DNA of 33,600 nucleotides from Cyanobacteria bacterium GSL.Bin1 (GCA_009909085.1 JAAANX010000145.1:1-33600), one strand, 5' to 3'. Positions 16,451 to 24,613 are shown, counted from the stretch's first letter. Translations and numbers: made by a program. Notes: generated by a model not told the origin, from the letters alone.

Positions 16451-16480
16451 AGAATAATGAGTGAAATTCATGGAAAGCTA

Positions 16481-17398
16481 ATGACATTTCTCGAACGCAG
16501 CCACTTAGAGATCATCCGCGCAGTTGAACTGCATGGGACTATGACCGCCGCCGCAAATGCGCTACACCTGACACAATCAGCACTGAGCCACAGCATGGGT
16601 AAGCTGGAAGATCAGATGGGGGTGAAGCTTTGGCATCGGAAAGGACGCAGCCTTCGCCCCACCGAGGCGGGGAAGTATTTGCTGACCACTGCCAACCGCC
16701 TGATTCCCCAGTTCGTCCACACAGAAGAACGATTAGGACAGTTCGCTCGTGGTGAGCGGGGAACATTACGAATTGGTATGGAGTGCTACCCCTGCTATCA
16801 GTGGCTACAGAAAATCATCGCCCCCTACTTGCGCGCCTGGCCGTTGGTGGATTTTGAGGTCAAACAGGAGTTCCAATTTGGCGCAATTGGTGCGCTCTTC
16901 GCCCATGAGATTGATATGCTGGTAACACCCGATCCGCTGCGAAAAAATTTATTGCACTTTGAGCCGGTCTTTAACTACGAGCAGGTTCTAGTAGTTCCTT
17001 CAGATCACCCGCTTAAAGACAAGGCTCACGTCATCCCCAGGCAGCTTGGCGAGGAAGTGCTTTTCACCTATCCAGTTTCCCAAGATCGCCTTGATATCTA
17101 CACCCGCTTCCTCACTCCGGCAGGCAGGACGGTCAGAAAGCAGAAAGTGGTCGAGAGCACGGACATGATGTTTCAAATGGTCGCCTGCGGACGCGGGGTG
17201 GCGGCTCTGCCACGATGGCTAGTCGAGGAATTCTCTGAAAAATATCCTGTGTGTGCGGTGCGACTGGGTCCCAACGGTGTCCAAAAGCAAATCTTCTTGG
17301 GCGTCCGTCGAAGCGATCTCGAAGTTGATTATCTCAATGCATTTATTGAACTGGCTCGTAACTACAGTGAGCCTCCTTCAATAGATCCAGATTGTTGA
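16481..17398 (+). CDS. metR: LysR-family regulator, MetR type
   Basis: 305 aa from ATG 16481. Earlier ATGs at 16436 and 16457 add residues not found in MetR, and the first lies inside the presumed operator. The winged helix-turn-helix is clear (MTAAANALHLTQSALSHSMG, residues about 20-39). The effector domain has RIGMECYPCYQWLQ, closely like the MetR IECHSCIQWL stretch, and later VESTDMMFQMVACGRGVAALP. MetR activates methionine genes with homocysteine as co-effector. The gene diverges from metE, the expected target, and shares its GC-rich composition, so the pair probably moved together. Confidence 0.88.
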   Translation: MTFLERSHLEIIRAVELHGTMTAAANALHLTQSALSHSMGKLEDQMGVKLWHRKGRSLRPTEAGKYLLTTANRLIPQFVHTEERLGQFARGERGTLRIGMECYPCYQWLQKIIAPYLRAWPLVDFEVKQEFQFGAIGALFAHEIDMLVTPDPLRKNLLHFEPVFNYEQVLVVPSDHPLKDKAHVIPRQLGEEVLFTYPVSQDRLDIYTRFLTPAGRTVRKQKVVESTDMMFQMVACGRGVAALPRWLVEEFSEKYPVCAVRLGPNGVQKQIFLGVRRSDLEVDYLNAFIELARNYSEPPSIDPDC

Positions 17399-17500
17399 TG
17401 AGAAACAGACGGGTAACTAATGGTTGACACAAGGCGGTCTAAATATACGGTTTGTCACGAAGTGCAACTTGACTCTTCTTCACTCCTGCTGACTCTTCAT

Positions 17501-17545
17501 GACAAGTGGCATCTCATTAATTCTTGATGTCGCTTGTCTTCCTTC
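17501..17545 (+). terminator. Inverted repeat after metR
   Basis: GACAAGTGGCATC (17501-17513) pairs with GATGTCGCTTGTC (17526-17538) at 11 of 13 positions, followed by a pyrimidine-rich TTCCTTCC. It probably terminates metR transcription. Confidence 0.5.
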
Positions 17546-17583
17546 CCCCAAAATTGCCAGGAGTAATAATCCCTGCTAGACTA

Positions 17584-17598
17584 TGAGAATGATTATCG
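17584..17598 (+). promoter_or_regulatory. Zur-like operator of the cobW-hisI unit
   Basis: TGAGAATGATTATCG, 28 bp upstream of the cobW-type ATG. It differs from the perfect palindrome at one position in each arm, and is identical to the box at 28806. Confidence 0.8.
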
Positions 17599-17626
17599 TT
17601 CTTGCTTGCAAACACACAATCTAACC

Positions 17627-18664
17627 ATGAATAGCACAACCAAAGAACCACTCATTCCCAAGCGGGGATTACCTGTAACAATCATCACTGGGTTTTTGGG
17701 GAGTGGGAAAACGACACTCCTCAACCACATTTTAAGCAACAATCAGGACTTAAAAGTTGCCGTTCTTGTTAATGAATTTGGCGACATTAACATTGATAGT
17801 CACCTTCTCATTTCAATTGATGAAGATATGGTTGAACTGAGTAATGGTTGTATTTGTTGTACGATTAATGATGGGTTAGTGGAAGCAGTATATCGGGTAT
17901 TAGAACGCAGCGATCGCGTTGATTATCTGATCATTGAAACCACTGGAGTTGCTGATCCCTTACCGATTATTCTGACATTTTTAGGAACAGAATTGCGCGA
18001 CTTAACTCGTCTTGATTCTGTTATCACTCTAGTGGATGCAGATGCTTTTACCCCAGAACATTTTGATAGTGAAGCAGCATTTAAGCAAATCACTTATGCT
18101 GATATTACAATTTTGAATAAAACCGATTTAGCGTCGTCTGAGCACATTCAAACCCTAGAAAGTTATATCTGTAGCGTCAAAGAAGGCGCAAGAATTCTTC
18201 ATAGCCAAAATGCTGAAGTTCCTCTGCCATTTATTTTAGATGTTGGTTATAACGATCCAAACAATTATGGACATTTAGTTGAAGAAGAGATCGAAGAAAC
18301 TGAACATGAACATCATCAGAAGCATCAGCACGAACATCATCATCACCATTCTTCCCACTTAGATAATGATGGGTTTGTCTCTATTTCTTTTACCAGCGAT
18401 CGCCCTTTTTATGTGGAAAAACTAGAAGAATTTTTACAAGAGAACTTATCTAAAGATGTCTTTCGGGCGAAAGGGATTCTGTGGTTTCACGAAAGCGACC
18501 TCTGTCATATTTTTCAGTTAAGTGGCCCTCGCTTTGACATACAAGGTGAACCATGGCGCACTACACCGAAAAATGAGCTTATTTTCATTGGGCGTAATCT
18601 GAATGCTGATGAAATTCGACAACACTTAAGTGAATGTTTGGTTTCATCATTGGTTTTACAGTAA
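17627..18664 (+). CDS. COG0523 (CobW-family) GTPase, candidate zinc metallochaperone
   Basis: 345 aa from ATG 17627; the frame is open to a TTG 21 bases upstream. The P-loop GFLGSGKTTLLNH is at about residue 20, NEFGDINIDSHLL follows, and the diagnostic CxCC motif is NGCICCTIN. The guanine-specificity motif is NKTDL. A linker rich in His and Glu (EHEHHQKHQHEHHHHHSSH, residues about 225-245) precedes the C-terminal CobW domain. Members under Zur control (ZagA/ZigA type) are thought to load zinc into client enzymes when zinc is short. The box upstream and the hisI gene 16 bp downstream fit that role. A cobalt or B12 function (true CobW) is the alternative. Confidence 0.9.
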   Translation: MNSTTKEPLIPKRGLPVTIITGFLGSGKTTLLNHILSNNQDLKVAVLVNEFGDINIDSHLLISIDEDMVELSNGCICCTINDGLVEAVYRVLERSDRVDYLIIETTGVADPLPIILTFLGTELRDLTRLDSVITLVDADAFTPEHFDSEAAFKQITYADITILNKTDLASSEHIQTLESYICSVKEGARILHSQNAEVPLPFILDVGYNDPNNYGHLVEEEIEETEHEHHQKHQHEHHHHHSSHLDNDGFVSISFTSDRPFYVEKLEEFLQENLSKDVFRAKGILWFHESDLCHIFQLSGPRFDIQGEPWRTTPKNELIFIGRNLNADEIRQHLSECLVSSLVLQ

Positions 18665-18680
18665 CTGAGCGACAAGGAAT

Positions 18681-19031
18681 ATGAATCAAGATTTACTCTG
18701 GATCGAGCAATTAAAGTTTAATGAACAGGGATTAATTCCCGCGATCGCGCAAGACGACCAAGATCAAGCTGTTTTAATGATGGCATGGATGAACCGAGAA
18801 TCCATCCAACGGACTCTCGAAACAGGAGAAGCGCACTACTGGAGTCGCTCTCGTTCAGAACTGTGGCATAAAGGAGCAACTTCAGGTCAAATCCAAAAAG
18901 TGAAAAAACTTTTCTATGATTGTGATAGTGACACGATTTTACTTAAAGTTCACCAACTGCAAAACGTAGCCTGTCACACAGGAGCAAGGAGTTGTTTCTT
19001 TAATCCAGTCAAAATCCCTGCCCTGATTTAA
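18681..19031 (+). CDS. hisI: Phosphoribosyl-AMP cyclohydrolase, stand-alone copy
   Basis: 116 aa containing only the HisI domain, without the HisE pyrophosphatase part. Motifs are [20 protein letters not shown], the metal-binding DCDSD, and [10 protein letters not shown], whose cysteines bind zinc. The enzyme opens the purine ring of phosphoribosyl-AMP in histidine synthesis. It is 16 bp after the COG0523 GTPase and so shares its Zur-like operator. It may be a client of that chaperone or a spare zinc enzyme for starvation. A second, damaged hisI lies at 24.2-25.1 kb. Confidence 0.9.
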   Translation: MNQDLLWIEQLKFNEQGLIPAIAQDDQDQAVLMMAWMNRESIQRTLETGEAHYWSRSRSELWHKGATSGQIQKVKKLFYDCDSDTILLKVHQLQNVACHTGARSCFFNPVKIPALI

Positions 19032-19036
19032 ATCAA

Positions 19037-19072
19037 ATGTCGTTGTTGAAGTTAACTAAACGCGATCGCGAT
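19037..19072 (+). repeat. Copy of the 3' end of the 62-aa gene
   Basis: 36 bases match 21350-21385 with 2 differences and encode the same NVVVEVN-stop ending before an ACGCGATCGCGAT tail. This places a tail remnant of the 62-aa gene directly behind hisI, before the IS630 element. Confidence 0.75.
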
Positions 19073-19259
19073 TCTCATCTTGCCGCTAAAGTTTAATAAA
19101 CAAGAATTATTGTTTTTTAATTGTTGCCATTAGCGGTATCAAGAATTTTAAGAGCGGTTTGATGATCGAGCTGATCAAATACGCGATCGCGCTCACTAAT
19201 ACCATTTATCAAAAGTAACTGGAGAGTTAAAATAGAAAAGACGAACTCGAATTAAGGAG

Positions 19260-20375
19260 ATGTCAGGTCGCCCTCAGATTGAAATCAAAGAATCCGTCAA
19301 GGAGCTAAGAACATTACTCAAGCAACAAAAAACGGCTTTGAATCACGCCAAAGTACAAGCTCTTTATCTCTTGAAAATTGAAGCGACAGAAACCGTCAGA
19401 TATCTAGCGGTAATGATGGGACGCTCGGAATCAACAATTCACTACTGGTTACAATTATATCGGTTAGGGGGATTAGACAAACTGTTAGAAGAACATCCGA
19501 AAACCGGGCGACCAAAGAAGCTAAAGCTTGAAACTGTAGCTAAACTTCAACAAGAATTATCCCAACCCGAAGGATTTAATAGTTATGAAGAAATTCGGCA
19601 TTGGCTTTTGGCGTGTCAAGAGATCAGACTTAGTTATCCCACAGTTCATCGTCTGGTCAGGTATGAATTAGCAGGAAAATTAAAAGTGCCTCGTCCTCAA
19701 CATGAATACCAACAACCGGGAGTAGTGGAAGTCTTTCGACAACATTTCCCGACTCGAATTAGAGGAATGATGGCTGAAATTAGAAAGCGATGGGGAGCAG
19801 AAGTTCCCATTACTTATTGGTGTGCGGAATGCACTGCCGCTTTCCAGCCTGAATTGTATTCAGGCTGGGTCGGCAGTCAGGACGAGACCCGATTGGGTTT
19901 TAGAACTAACCTGGGTCGCCAAATTACTCGTCAAGGAATTAAGCCTCAACAAATTTTACAGTGGCATTATGACTATTATTATCTGTATGGATTAGTTGCT
20001 CCTCTAACCGGGCAGAGTTTTTTCTATGAGTTTTCTCATTTCAATGCTCAATGCTTAGAAATTTTCTTAGAAAAGTTTGCTCAAACTTATCCTGAGGGAG
20101 TCCATATTATCCAATTAGATAATGCCCCAGCCCATCGGGCTAAAACCTTGACCTTTCCCGAGAATATTATCCTACTATTTCAACCTCCTTATTGTCCGGA
20201 ATTAAATCCCATTGAAAGAGTTTGGCAACATCTCAAGAAAGACTTAAAAAATCTCAGCTTTCTTCACTTGGATGAATTGAGGGAGCGTGTGACTAATCTT
20301 TTAGATCATTTTTCAGAAGAAGTCATTCATTCTTTAACGGGTTGGAACTATCTCATTGAAGCTTTATCTCTCTAG
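19260..20375 (+). CDS. IS630-family transposase carrying an in-frame palindromic insertion
   Basis: 371 aa. The N-terminal helix-turn-helix region contains YLAVMMGRSESTIHYWLQLY. The DDE catalytic residues are D in SQDETRLGF (about residue 209), D in IQLDNAPAH (about 286) and E in LNPIERVW (about 322). Just before the first D an 18-residue stretch (AECTAAFQPELYSGWVGS) interrupts the usual Tyr-Trp-Cys-Gln-Asp-Glu order. Its DNA is a near-perfect palindrome at 19833-19877. The frame stays open through it. Whether the enzyme still works is unknown, because the insertion lies next to the active site. Confidence 0.9.
   Translation: MSGRPQIEIKESVKELRTLLKQQKTALNHAKVQALYLLKIEATETVRYLAVMMGRSESTIHYWLQLYRLGGLDKLLEEHPKTGRPKKLKLETVAKLQQELSQPEGFNSYEEIRHWLLACQEIRLSYPTVHRLVRYELAGKLKVPRPQHEYQQPGVVEVFRQHFPTRIRGMMAEIRKRWGAEVPITYWCAECTAAFQPELYSGWVGSQDETRLGFRTNLGRQITRQGIKPQQILQWHYDYYYLYGLVAPLTGQSFFYEFSHFNAQCLEIFLEKFAQTYPEGVHIIQLDNAPAHRAKTLTFPENIILLFQPPYCPELNPIERVWQHLKKDLKNLSFLHLDELRERVTNLLDHFSEEVIHSLTGWNYLIEALSL
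19825..19878. repeat. Palindromic mini-element inserted in frame in the transposase
   Basis: Outer arms ACTGCCG / CGGCAGT (19833-19839, 19871-19877) and inner arms CCAGCCTGAAT / ATTCAGGCTGG (19844-19854, 19858-19868) surround a 3-base loop. The insertion is about 54 bp (18 codons). Its core GAATTNNATTC and tail GTCGNCNGTCA are shared with the element at 24782-24830. Confidence 0.8.
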
Positions 20376-20470
20376 TTACTTTTGAGAATTGGTATAAGAT
20401 AACGCGTTGCACTCGGTCTGACGACCTACGCAAAACTAAAAGGCCCGATCAGGGTCAGACTCTCACTCAG

Positions 20471-20632
20471 TCACGGAAGAAGGCGCGATTGCATCAGTTT
20501 TTTACATCCAGAGGGACGAGGATTGCTCGATAGATTAGAGATTGCTACTTTAATTCGCTCCATTTCTTGAGTAGGAACTGATTTTAGATCCTTTTTTACC
20601 CGTCGATCAAACTCTACGCTGTAGTCACCCAC
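20471..20632 (-). pseudogene. RelE-type toxin, C-terminally truncated
   Basis: From GTG 20632, overlapping the antitoxin stop, the minus strand reads GDYSVEFDRRVKKDLKSVPT and then NLSSNPRPSGCKKL before a stop after 53 codons. RelE toxins are normally 85-95 residues; the part carrying the catalytic C-terminal residues is gone. The toxin is probably inactive. Confidence 0.75.
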
Positions 20633-20903
20633 ACTCAACTTCTAATTCCGCAAAGAACTCATCAAAGCTAACCCGCTCTTGTTCTGAGTCAGTCATGCGC
20701 TCTTCAGCTTCTTGCAAATCAAGGTTATCTTCCGCTTGTTGTAAAAGTTTCAGAAAAAGCTCGTAGTCTCTAGCTGGGATCATATACACTGGCTCCTTAT
20801 TTAGTCGACTAATAACGATATGCTCGCTTGTCCCAGCAACATGATTGAGTGTGTCAGCAAAACGATCTTTTACTTCTTCAGAAGATAAGGAACGCATTAT
20901 CAA
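20625..20903 (-). CDS. Phd/YefM-family antitoxin
   Basis: 92 aa. The N-terminal Phd/YefM fold is recognisable (RSLSSEEVKDRFADTLNHV, then SEHIVISRLNKEPVYMIPARDYE), with an acidic C-terminal toxin-binding tail. The stop codon overlaps the start of a RelE-type toxin frame, the usual type II arrangement. Because the toxin is truncated, this antitoxin is effectively orphaned. Such proteins repress their own promoter, which would lie just above 20903. Confidence 0.85.
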   Translation of the reverse strand: MIMRSLSSEEVKDRFADTLNHVAGTSEHIVISRLNKEPVYMIPARDYELFLKLLQQAEDNLDLQEAEERMTDSEQERVSFDEFFAELEVECG

Positions 20904-21052
20904 AACCTTGTACTTTATGCACTTAGCGTACCTTAATTAATCCCGATTTAGCAGTCATTTTACTTAGCTAATGGGCGATCACATTGTGCTTGCTCTGAAA
21001 ACCTACGCAGAACAAAAGTTTCGATCATATTCAAAAGATGATGTACTTTGAT

Positions 21053-21073
21053 TATTATTAATAGCTAATAATA
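21053..21073. repeat. AT-rich perfect inverted repeat
   Basis: TATTATTA and TAATAATA surround ATAGC. It lies in the 280-bp stretch between the antitoxin and the 62-aa gene, which otherwise holds only a Zur-like box and HIP1-like sequence. Confidence 0.45.
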
Positions 21074-21137
21074 CAGTGCAGCGGACGGAAAGCGCGATCG
21101 CCTCTGCGCTCATCTACGTTATATTTCTGTGTTATTT

Positions 21138-21152
21138 TAATAATGATTATCA
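21138..21152 (+). promoter_or_regulatory. Zur-like operator of the 62-aa gene and thrS
   Basis: TAATAATGATTATCA, 31 bp upstream of the ATG at 21184. It matches the perfect palindrome except for the first pair. Confidence 0.8.
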
Positions 21153-21183
21153 TTCTTAGTCAATAGTTAGGGAGATTAATCAG

Positions 21184-21372
21184 ATGACAACCATACAGCA
21201 CTATGCAACGAACTACATCGAAAACGCCAAGGTTACTCTAATTGCCCCAACGCAAACAATTGAGGCAAAGTCAGTAGAATATTGTATTTCTAGCGGTTAT
21301 GTGAAAGTAGTCACTCAAGATGAACGCACATTGATTACACACATTAGCAATGTCGTCGTTGAAGTTAACTGA
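21184..21372 (+). CDS. Small 62-aa protein preceded by a Zur-like box
   Basis: ATG 21184 follows a GGGAGAT ribosome site and a Zur-like box. The protein is mostly short beta-prone segments (VTLIAPTQTIEAKSVEYCIS, then YVKVVTQDERTLITHISNVV). There is one cysteine, no signal peptide and no known metal motif. The layout loosely resembles a small beta-barrel, but I do not assign a family. It ends 61 bp before thrS and should be co-transcribed. A copy of its last codons follows hisI at 19.04 kb, which suggests the gene once lay directly behind hisI. Confidence 0.6.
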   Translation: MTTIQHYATNYIENAKVTLIAPTQTIEAKSVEYCISSGYVKVVTQDERTLITHISNVVVEVN

Positions 21373-21433
21373 ACGCGATCGCGATACCCAAGTCAGCGTA
21401 AATATTCAGAATTTAAATACAGTAATAATTCTC

Positions 21434-23287
21434 ATGGTCAGTCAAATTCACCCCTCATCCGTCCAAGAGCCAATTCCTCAAAGCGATCCGCAAACCCTGT
21501 TACGCATTCGTCATACTTGCGCCCATATTATGGCAATGGCAGTGCAAAATCTGTTTCCAGAAACCAAAGTAACTATCGGACCTTGGACAGAAACAGGATT
21601 CTATTACGACTTTGATCGAACTCAACCGTTCACCCCAGAGGACTTGAGTCAAATTGAAGCAGAAATGCGACGCATCATTAAAGCTAATTTACCCATTGTT
21701 CGTGAAGAAGTTTCTCGGGAAGAGATGCGGACTGAAATTGAAGAACTCGGAGAACCCTACAAATTAGAAATTCTGGAAAGTATTCCCACAGACGAACCCG
21801 TCACACGGTACTATATCGGTTTTCCAGACTCTATTCCTGTAGCAGAAGGAGAACCCTCTCTCTTTCAGTCAGTTCCTCCTCAAGCAAAACCCAAAAATCA
21901 CGATTACTGGTGGGATTTATGTGAAGGACCTCATGTGACCTTGACTGGAGAAATTAATCCCAATGCCTTTGCCTTGGAAGCCATAGCTGGCGCTTATTGG
22001 CGCGGTGACGAAAATAATCCTCAGTTGCAACGGATTTATGGAACAGCATGGGAAACACCAGAACAGTTACAAGTCTATTTAACCCAAAAAGAAGAGGCGA
22101 AAAAACGAGATCATCGTAAAATTGGGCAAGCCCTAGATTTATTCAGTATTCAAGAAGATGCTGGTGGGGGTCTTGTGTTCTGGCATCCTAAAGGCTCAAG
22201 AATGCGTTTACTCATTGAAGACTATTGGCGTAAAGCTCATTTAGATGGAGGATATGAGTTACTTTACACGCCTCATCTGGCTAGTTTGGGTTTATGGAAA
22301 ACATCTGGACACGCTGATTTCTATCAGGACAATATGTTCAAGCCGATGGAAATTGAAGAGAAGCAATATCAAATTAAACCCATGAACTGTCCCTTTCATG
22401 TGCTGACCTATCAAACTCAGCAACGTTCTTATCGAGAATTGCCGATACGATGGGCGGAGTTGGGAACTGTGTATCGTTATGAGCGATCGGGTGTCTTACA
22501 TGGTTTAATGCGGGTACGTGGCTTCACACAAGATGATGCTCACATTTTCTGCTTACCCCAACAAGTGACTGATGAAATTTTAGGCGTGCTGAATCTCACA
22601 GAGCAAATTTTATCAGCCTTTGGCTTTACTCAATATGAAATTAACCTTTCCACCCGACCCAGTAAATCAGTGGGAACAGATGAAGGGTGGGAGTTAGCCA
22701 CGAATTCTCTTGTTCAGGCGTTAGAAACAAAAGGTTGGGATTATGTTTTAGACGAAGGGGGCGGGGCTTTTTATGGTCCGAAAATTGATTTGAAGATTAA
22801 AGATGCCATTGGTCGGCTTTGGCAATGCTCCACAATTCAAGTTGATTTTAACTTACCAGAACGGTTTAATCTGAGCTACATGGCAGATGATGGATCGCGC
22901 CAACGCCCAATTATGATTCATCGCGCTATTTTTGGCTCATTAGAACGATTTTTCGGAGTGTTAGTGGAAAATTATGCTGGAGATTTCCCCTTGTGGTTAT
23001 CACCAACACAAGTGCGATTACTGCCTGTAAGTGATGCTCAACGGGATTATGCTGTTGAGGTTGCTCAACAGTTGAAACAAGCAGGATGGAGAGTTGAAGT
23101 TGATGCTAGCGGCGATCGACTGGGGAAACAAATTCGGAGTGCTGAAATGGAAAAGATTCCAGTGGTAGCAGTGATCGGTAAGCGTGAGGTAGAAAGTGGA
23201 ATGTTAAGTGTCCGCACTCGCAAAGAAGGAGAGTTAGGAACTCTTTCTGTCGCTGAACTGGTGGAAAAAATGAGCCAGCCAATTTAG
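21434..23287 (+). CDS. thrS: Threonyl-tRNA synthetase, Zur-linked copy
   Basis: 617 aa from ATG 21434; the longer frame from 21350 overlaps the 62-aa gene and is unlikely. The N-terminal TGS domain of enterobacterial ThrRS is absent, as is usual in cyanobacteria. The editing-domain motifs are kept: HTCAH near residue 31 and CEGPH near 184. Class II catalytic motifs follow, with the zinc ligands Cys in KPMNCPFHV, His in SGVLHGLMRVRGFTQDDAH and His in IMIHRAIFGSLERF. The anticodon-binding domain is C-terminal. In Anabaena a Zur-repressed second ThrRS (T2) takes over when zinc loss inactivates T1. This gene is a good candidate for the same role, although here the editing residues look intact. 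Confidence 0.93.
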   Translation: MVSQIHPSSVQEPIPQSDPQTLLRIRHTCAHIMAMAVQNLFPETKVTIGPWTETGFYYDFDRTQPFTPEDLSQIEAEMRRIIKANLPIVREEVSREEMRTEIEELGEPYKLEILESIPTDEPVTRYYIGFPDSIPVAEGEPSLFQSVPPQAKPKNHDYWWDLCEGPHVTLTGEINPNAFALEAIAGAYWRGDENNPQLQRIYGTAWETPEQLQVYLTQKEEAKKRDHRKIGQALDLFSIQEDAGGGLVFWHPKGSRMRLLIEDYWRKAHLDGGYELLYTPHLASLGLWKTSGHADFYQDNMFKPMEIEEKQYQIKPMNCPFHVLTYQTQQRSYRELPIRWAELGTVYRYERSGVLHGLMRVRGFTQDDAHIFCLPQQVTDEILGVLNLTEQILSAFGFTQYEINLSTRPSKSVGTDEGWELATNSLVQALETKGWDYVLDEGGGAFYGPKIDLKIKDAIGRLWQCSTIQVDFNLPERFNLSYMADDGSRQRPIMIHRAIFGSLERFFGVLVENYAGDFPLWLSPTQVRLLPVSDAQRDYAVEVAQQLKQAGWRVEVDASGDRLGKQIRSAEMEKIPVVAVIGKREVESGMLSVRTRKEGELGTLSVAELVEKMSQPI

Positions 23288-23320
23288 TTAAATTGCAGAA
23301 TTAGGCATTTAAACTTAAAA

Positions 23321-23335
23321 TGATAATCGTTATCG
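23321..23335 (+). promoter_or_regulatory. Zur-like operator of folE
   Basis: TGATAATCGTTATCG, 72 bp upstream of the folE ATG and 33 bp after thrS. It differs from the perfect palindrome at two positions. Confidence 0.75.
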
Positions 23336-23407
23336 TTTTATTTTGTGAAACGTGACCCACTCGATTCCATGAATCGTTGTCAATACCATTATTTTTAAGA
23401 AGACTTT

Positions 23408-24049
23408 ATGACTTTATCGACCCAAGAATCCCCATCTCCTGCTTTACCTTCTCTAGAAACCAAAGCCCAGCCAGTGGTCTCTGAAGAAGAGATGCGCCAG
23501 GCTGTCCGAACCTTATTAATCGGGTTAGGAGAAGACCCCGATCGCGAAGGATTACTCGATACTCCGAAACGAGTGGTTAAAGCTCTTCAATTCCTAACCT
23601 CTGGCTATCATCAATCCATAGACGACTTACTCAATGGGGCGGTTTTTCACGAAGATACCGATGAGATGGTCTTGGTTCGAGATATTGATTTATTTAGTTC
23701 TTGTGAACACCATATTCTCCCTATTATTGGTCGCGTCCATGTTGCTTATATGCCCAACGGAAAAGTAATCGGATTATCGAAGTTAGCACGGATTTGTGAA
23801 ATGTATGGGCGACGCTTGCAAGTCCAAGAACGGTTAACGGCTCAAATTGCTGACGCGATTGAGGGATTACTCCAACCCAAAGGAGTAGCAGTTGTCGTAG
23901 AAGCAACCCATATGTGTATGGTTATGCGAGGAGTGCAAAAGCCAGGCTCTTGGACGGTTTCTAGTGCCATGCGTGGAGTATTTGCCGACGATCCGAAAAC
24001 GCGACAAGAATTTATGAGTCTGATTCAACACCCCCAAAACTTCCGATAA
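23408..24049 (+). CDS. folE: GTP cyclohydrolase I
   Basis: 213 aa. The catalytic zinc ligands are present: Cys and His in [10 protein letters not shown] (about residues 99-102) and Cys in [15 protein letters not shown] (about 170). The substrate-binding stretch [12 protein letters not shown] lies between them. The enzyme turns GTP into dihydroneopterin triphosphate for folate or pterin synthesis. It is a zinc enzyme of type I, not the metal-promiscuous FolE2, so its Zur-like operator suggests an extra copy made under zinc limitation and perhaps supplied by the COG0523 chaperone. A fragment of a second, diverged folE is at 25.8 kb. Confidence 0.93.
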   Translation: MTLSTQESPSPALPSLETKAQPVVSEEEMRQAVRTLLIGLGEDPDREGLLDTPKRVVKALQFLTSGYHQSIDDLLNGAVFHEDTDEMVLVRDIDLFSSCEHHILPIIGRVHVAYMPNGKVIGLSKLARICEMYGRRLQVQERLTAQIADAIEGLLQPKGVAVVVEATHMCMVMRGVQKPGSWTVSSAMRGVFADDPKTRQEFMSLIQHPQNFR

Positions 24050-24078
24050 TTTTAATCCTCTCTTTTTTCGCGTGCTGA

Positions 24079-24120
24079 TAGGTAGAGACTGCTTACACTC
24101 TATGTCTTTACCTATTTTTC
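24079..24120 (+). terminator. Rho-independent terminator after folE
   Basis: TAGGTAGAGAC pairs with GTCTTTACCTA (10 of 11) and is followed by a TTTTT run. It should separate folE from the hisI paralogue. Confidence 0.7.
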
Positions 24121-24264
24121 CTTCCTCTCTTTCACCGTTAATTGTAAACACACAAATTGGAGGACGCGCTTTCCTCTCCCGCAGGAGTCAGAGAGCGCGA
24201 AGAAAATATGAATCCCCTATTTACCGCCCGCACTTCCATAGAACAGGTTGAGTCTGGTTTCTTA

Positions 24265-24613
24265 CAAAAAGTCGCCGCACGCGCCCACGCGCTTTAGACG
24301 TGGGAGATAAGGCGAGTGAGTTGAGGGCTTCAATAGCCCGAAGACGAACCAACTCAAGCAGTTGGTGTTATGATTAACTCATTAACAAGAGGCGCGATCA
24401 ACCTCTCTAAAAAACGTAAGCACCCTAACCGGTGTACCAGTAAAAACAAGACAATTTAAGTTTCTAAACTGTAGGGTGGGGCGCACCCAAACCGTATAAT
24501 CAACGCTTTTGGAGAGAATTCCCTCTGGAGCTAAAAGAACTCGTTTCTGGAAGCTGTAAGGTGTCTCGATGAATTAAGAATCCAACGCGCTTTTAGTCGT
24601 TGGAGCGTCAATT
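24265..24613 (+). mobile_element. Non-autonomous MITE derived from a tnpB (IS200/IS605-type) element
   Basis: 349 bp with no long ORF. The left end has AGTCGCCGCA and hairpin CCCACG...CGTGGG (24284-24304), then a GAGTTGAGGGCTTCAATAGC segment closely matching the left end of the full element at 12568. The right end has hairpin CCAACG...CGTTGG (24582-24603) followed by AGCGTCAA. Stem bases differ from the full element in a compensatory way. The inner part retains GGTGGGGCGCACCC and GAAGCTGTAAGG-type sequence like the tnpB 3' end. It interrupts hisI. Confidence 0.82.
24460..24613 (+). ncRNA. Possible orphan omega-RNA-like segment in the MITE
   Basis: The stretch corresponds in position and partly in sequence to the 3' tnpB/right-end region of the full element. 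It might be a guide-RNA scaffold usable by TnpB in trans. There is no direct evidence of expression. Confidence 0.3.

Larger units (their letters stand above)
19199..20396 (+). mobile_element. IS630-family insertion sequence
   Basis: The terminal inverted repeats are about 28 bp. The left one runs from ATACCATTTATCAAAAGTAA. The right one, read inward, is ATACCAATTCTCAAAAGTAA. They enclose a single transposase gene. The expected TA target duplication is not clean on the right side. The element separates hisI from the thrS unit. Confidence 0.82.

Noticed and set aside
18290-18355. CAT/CAC-rich stretch considered as a microsatellite repeat
   Set aside because: It encodes the His-rich linker of the COG0523 GTPase, a normal feature of zinc-linked members.
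20401-21040. Two loosely similar stretches around CCTACGCAAAAC and CCTACGCAGAAC on either side of the antitoxin
   Set aside because: Similarity is short and imperfect. I could not separate it from chance.
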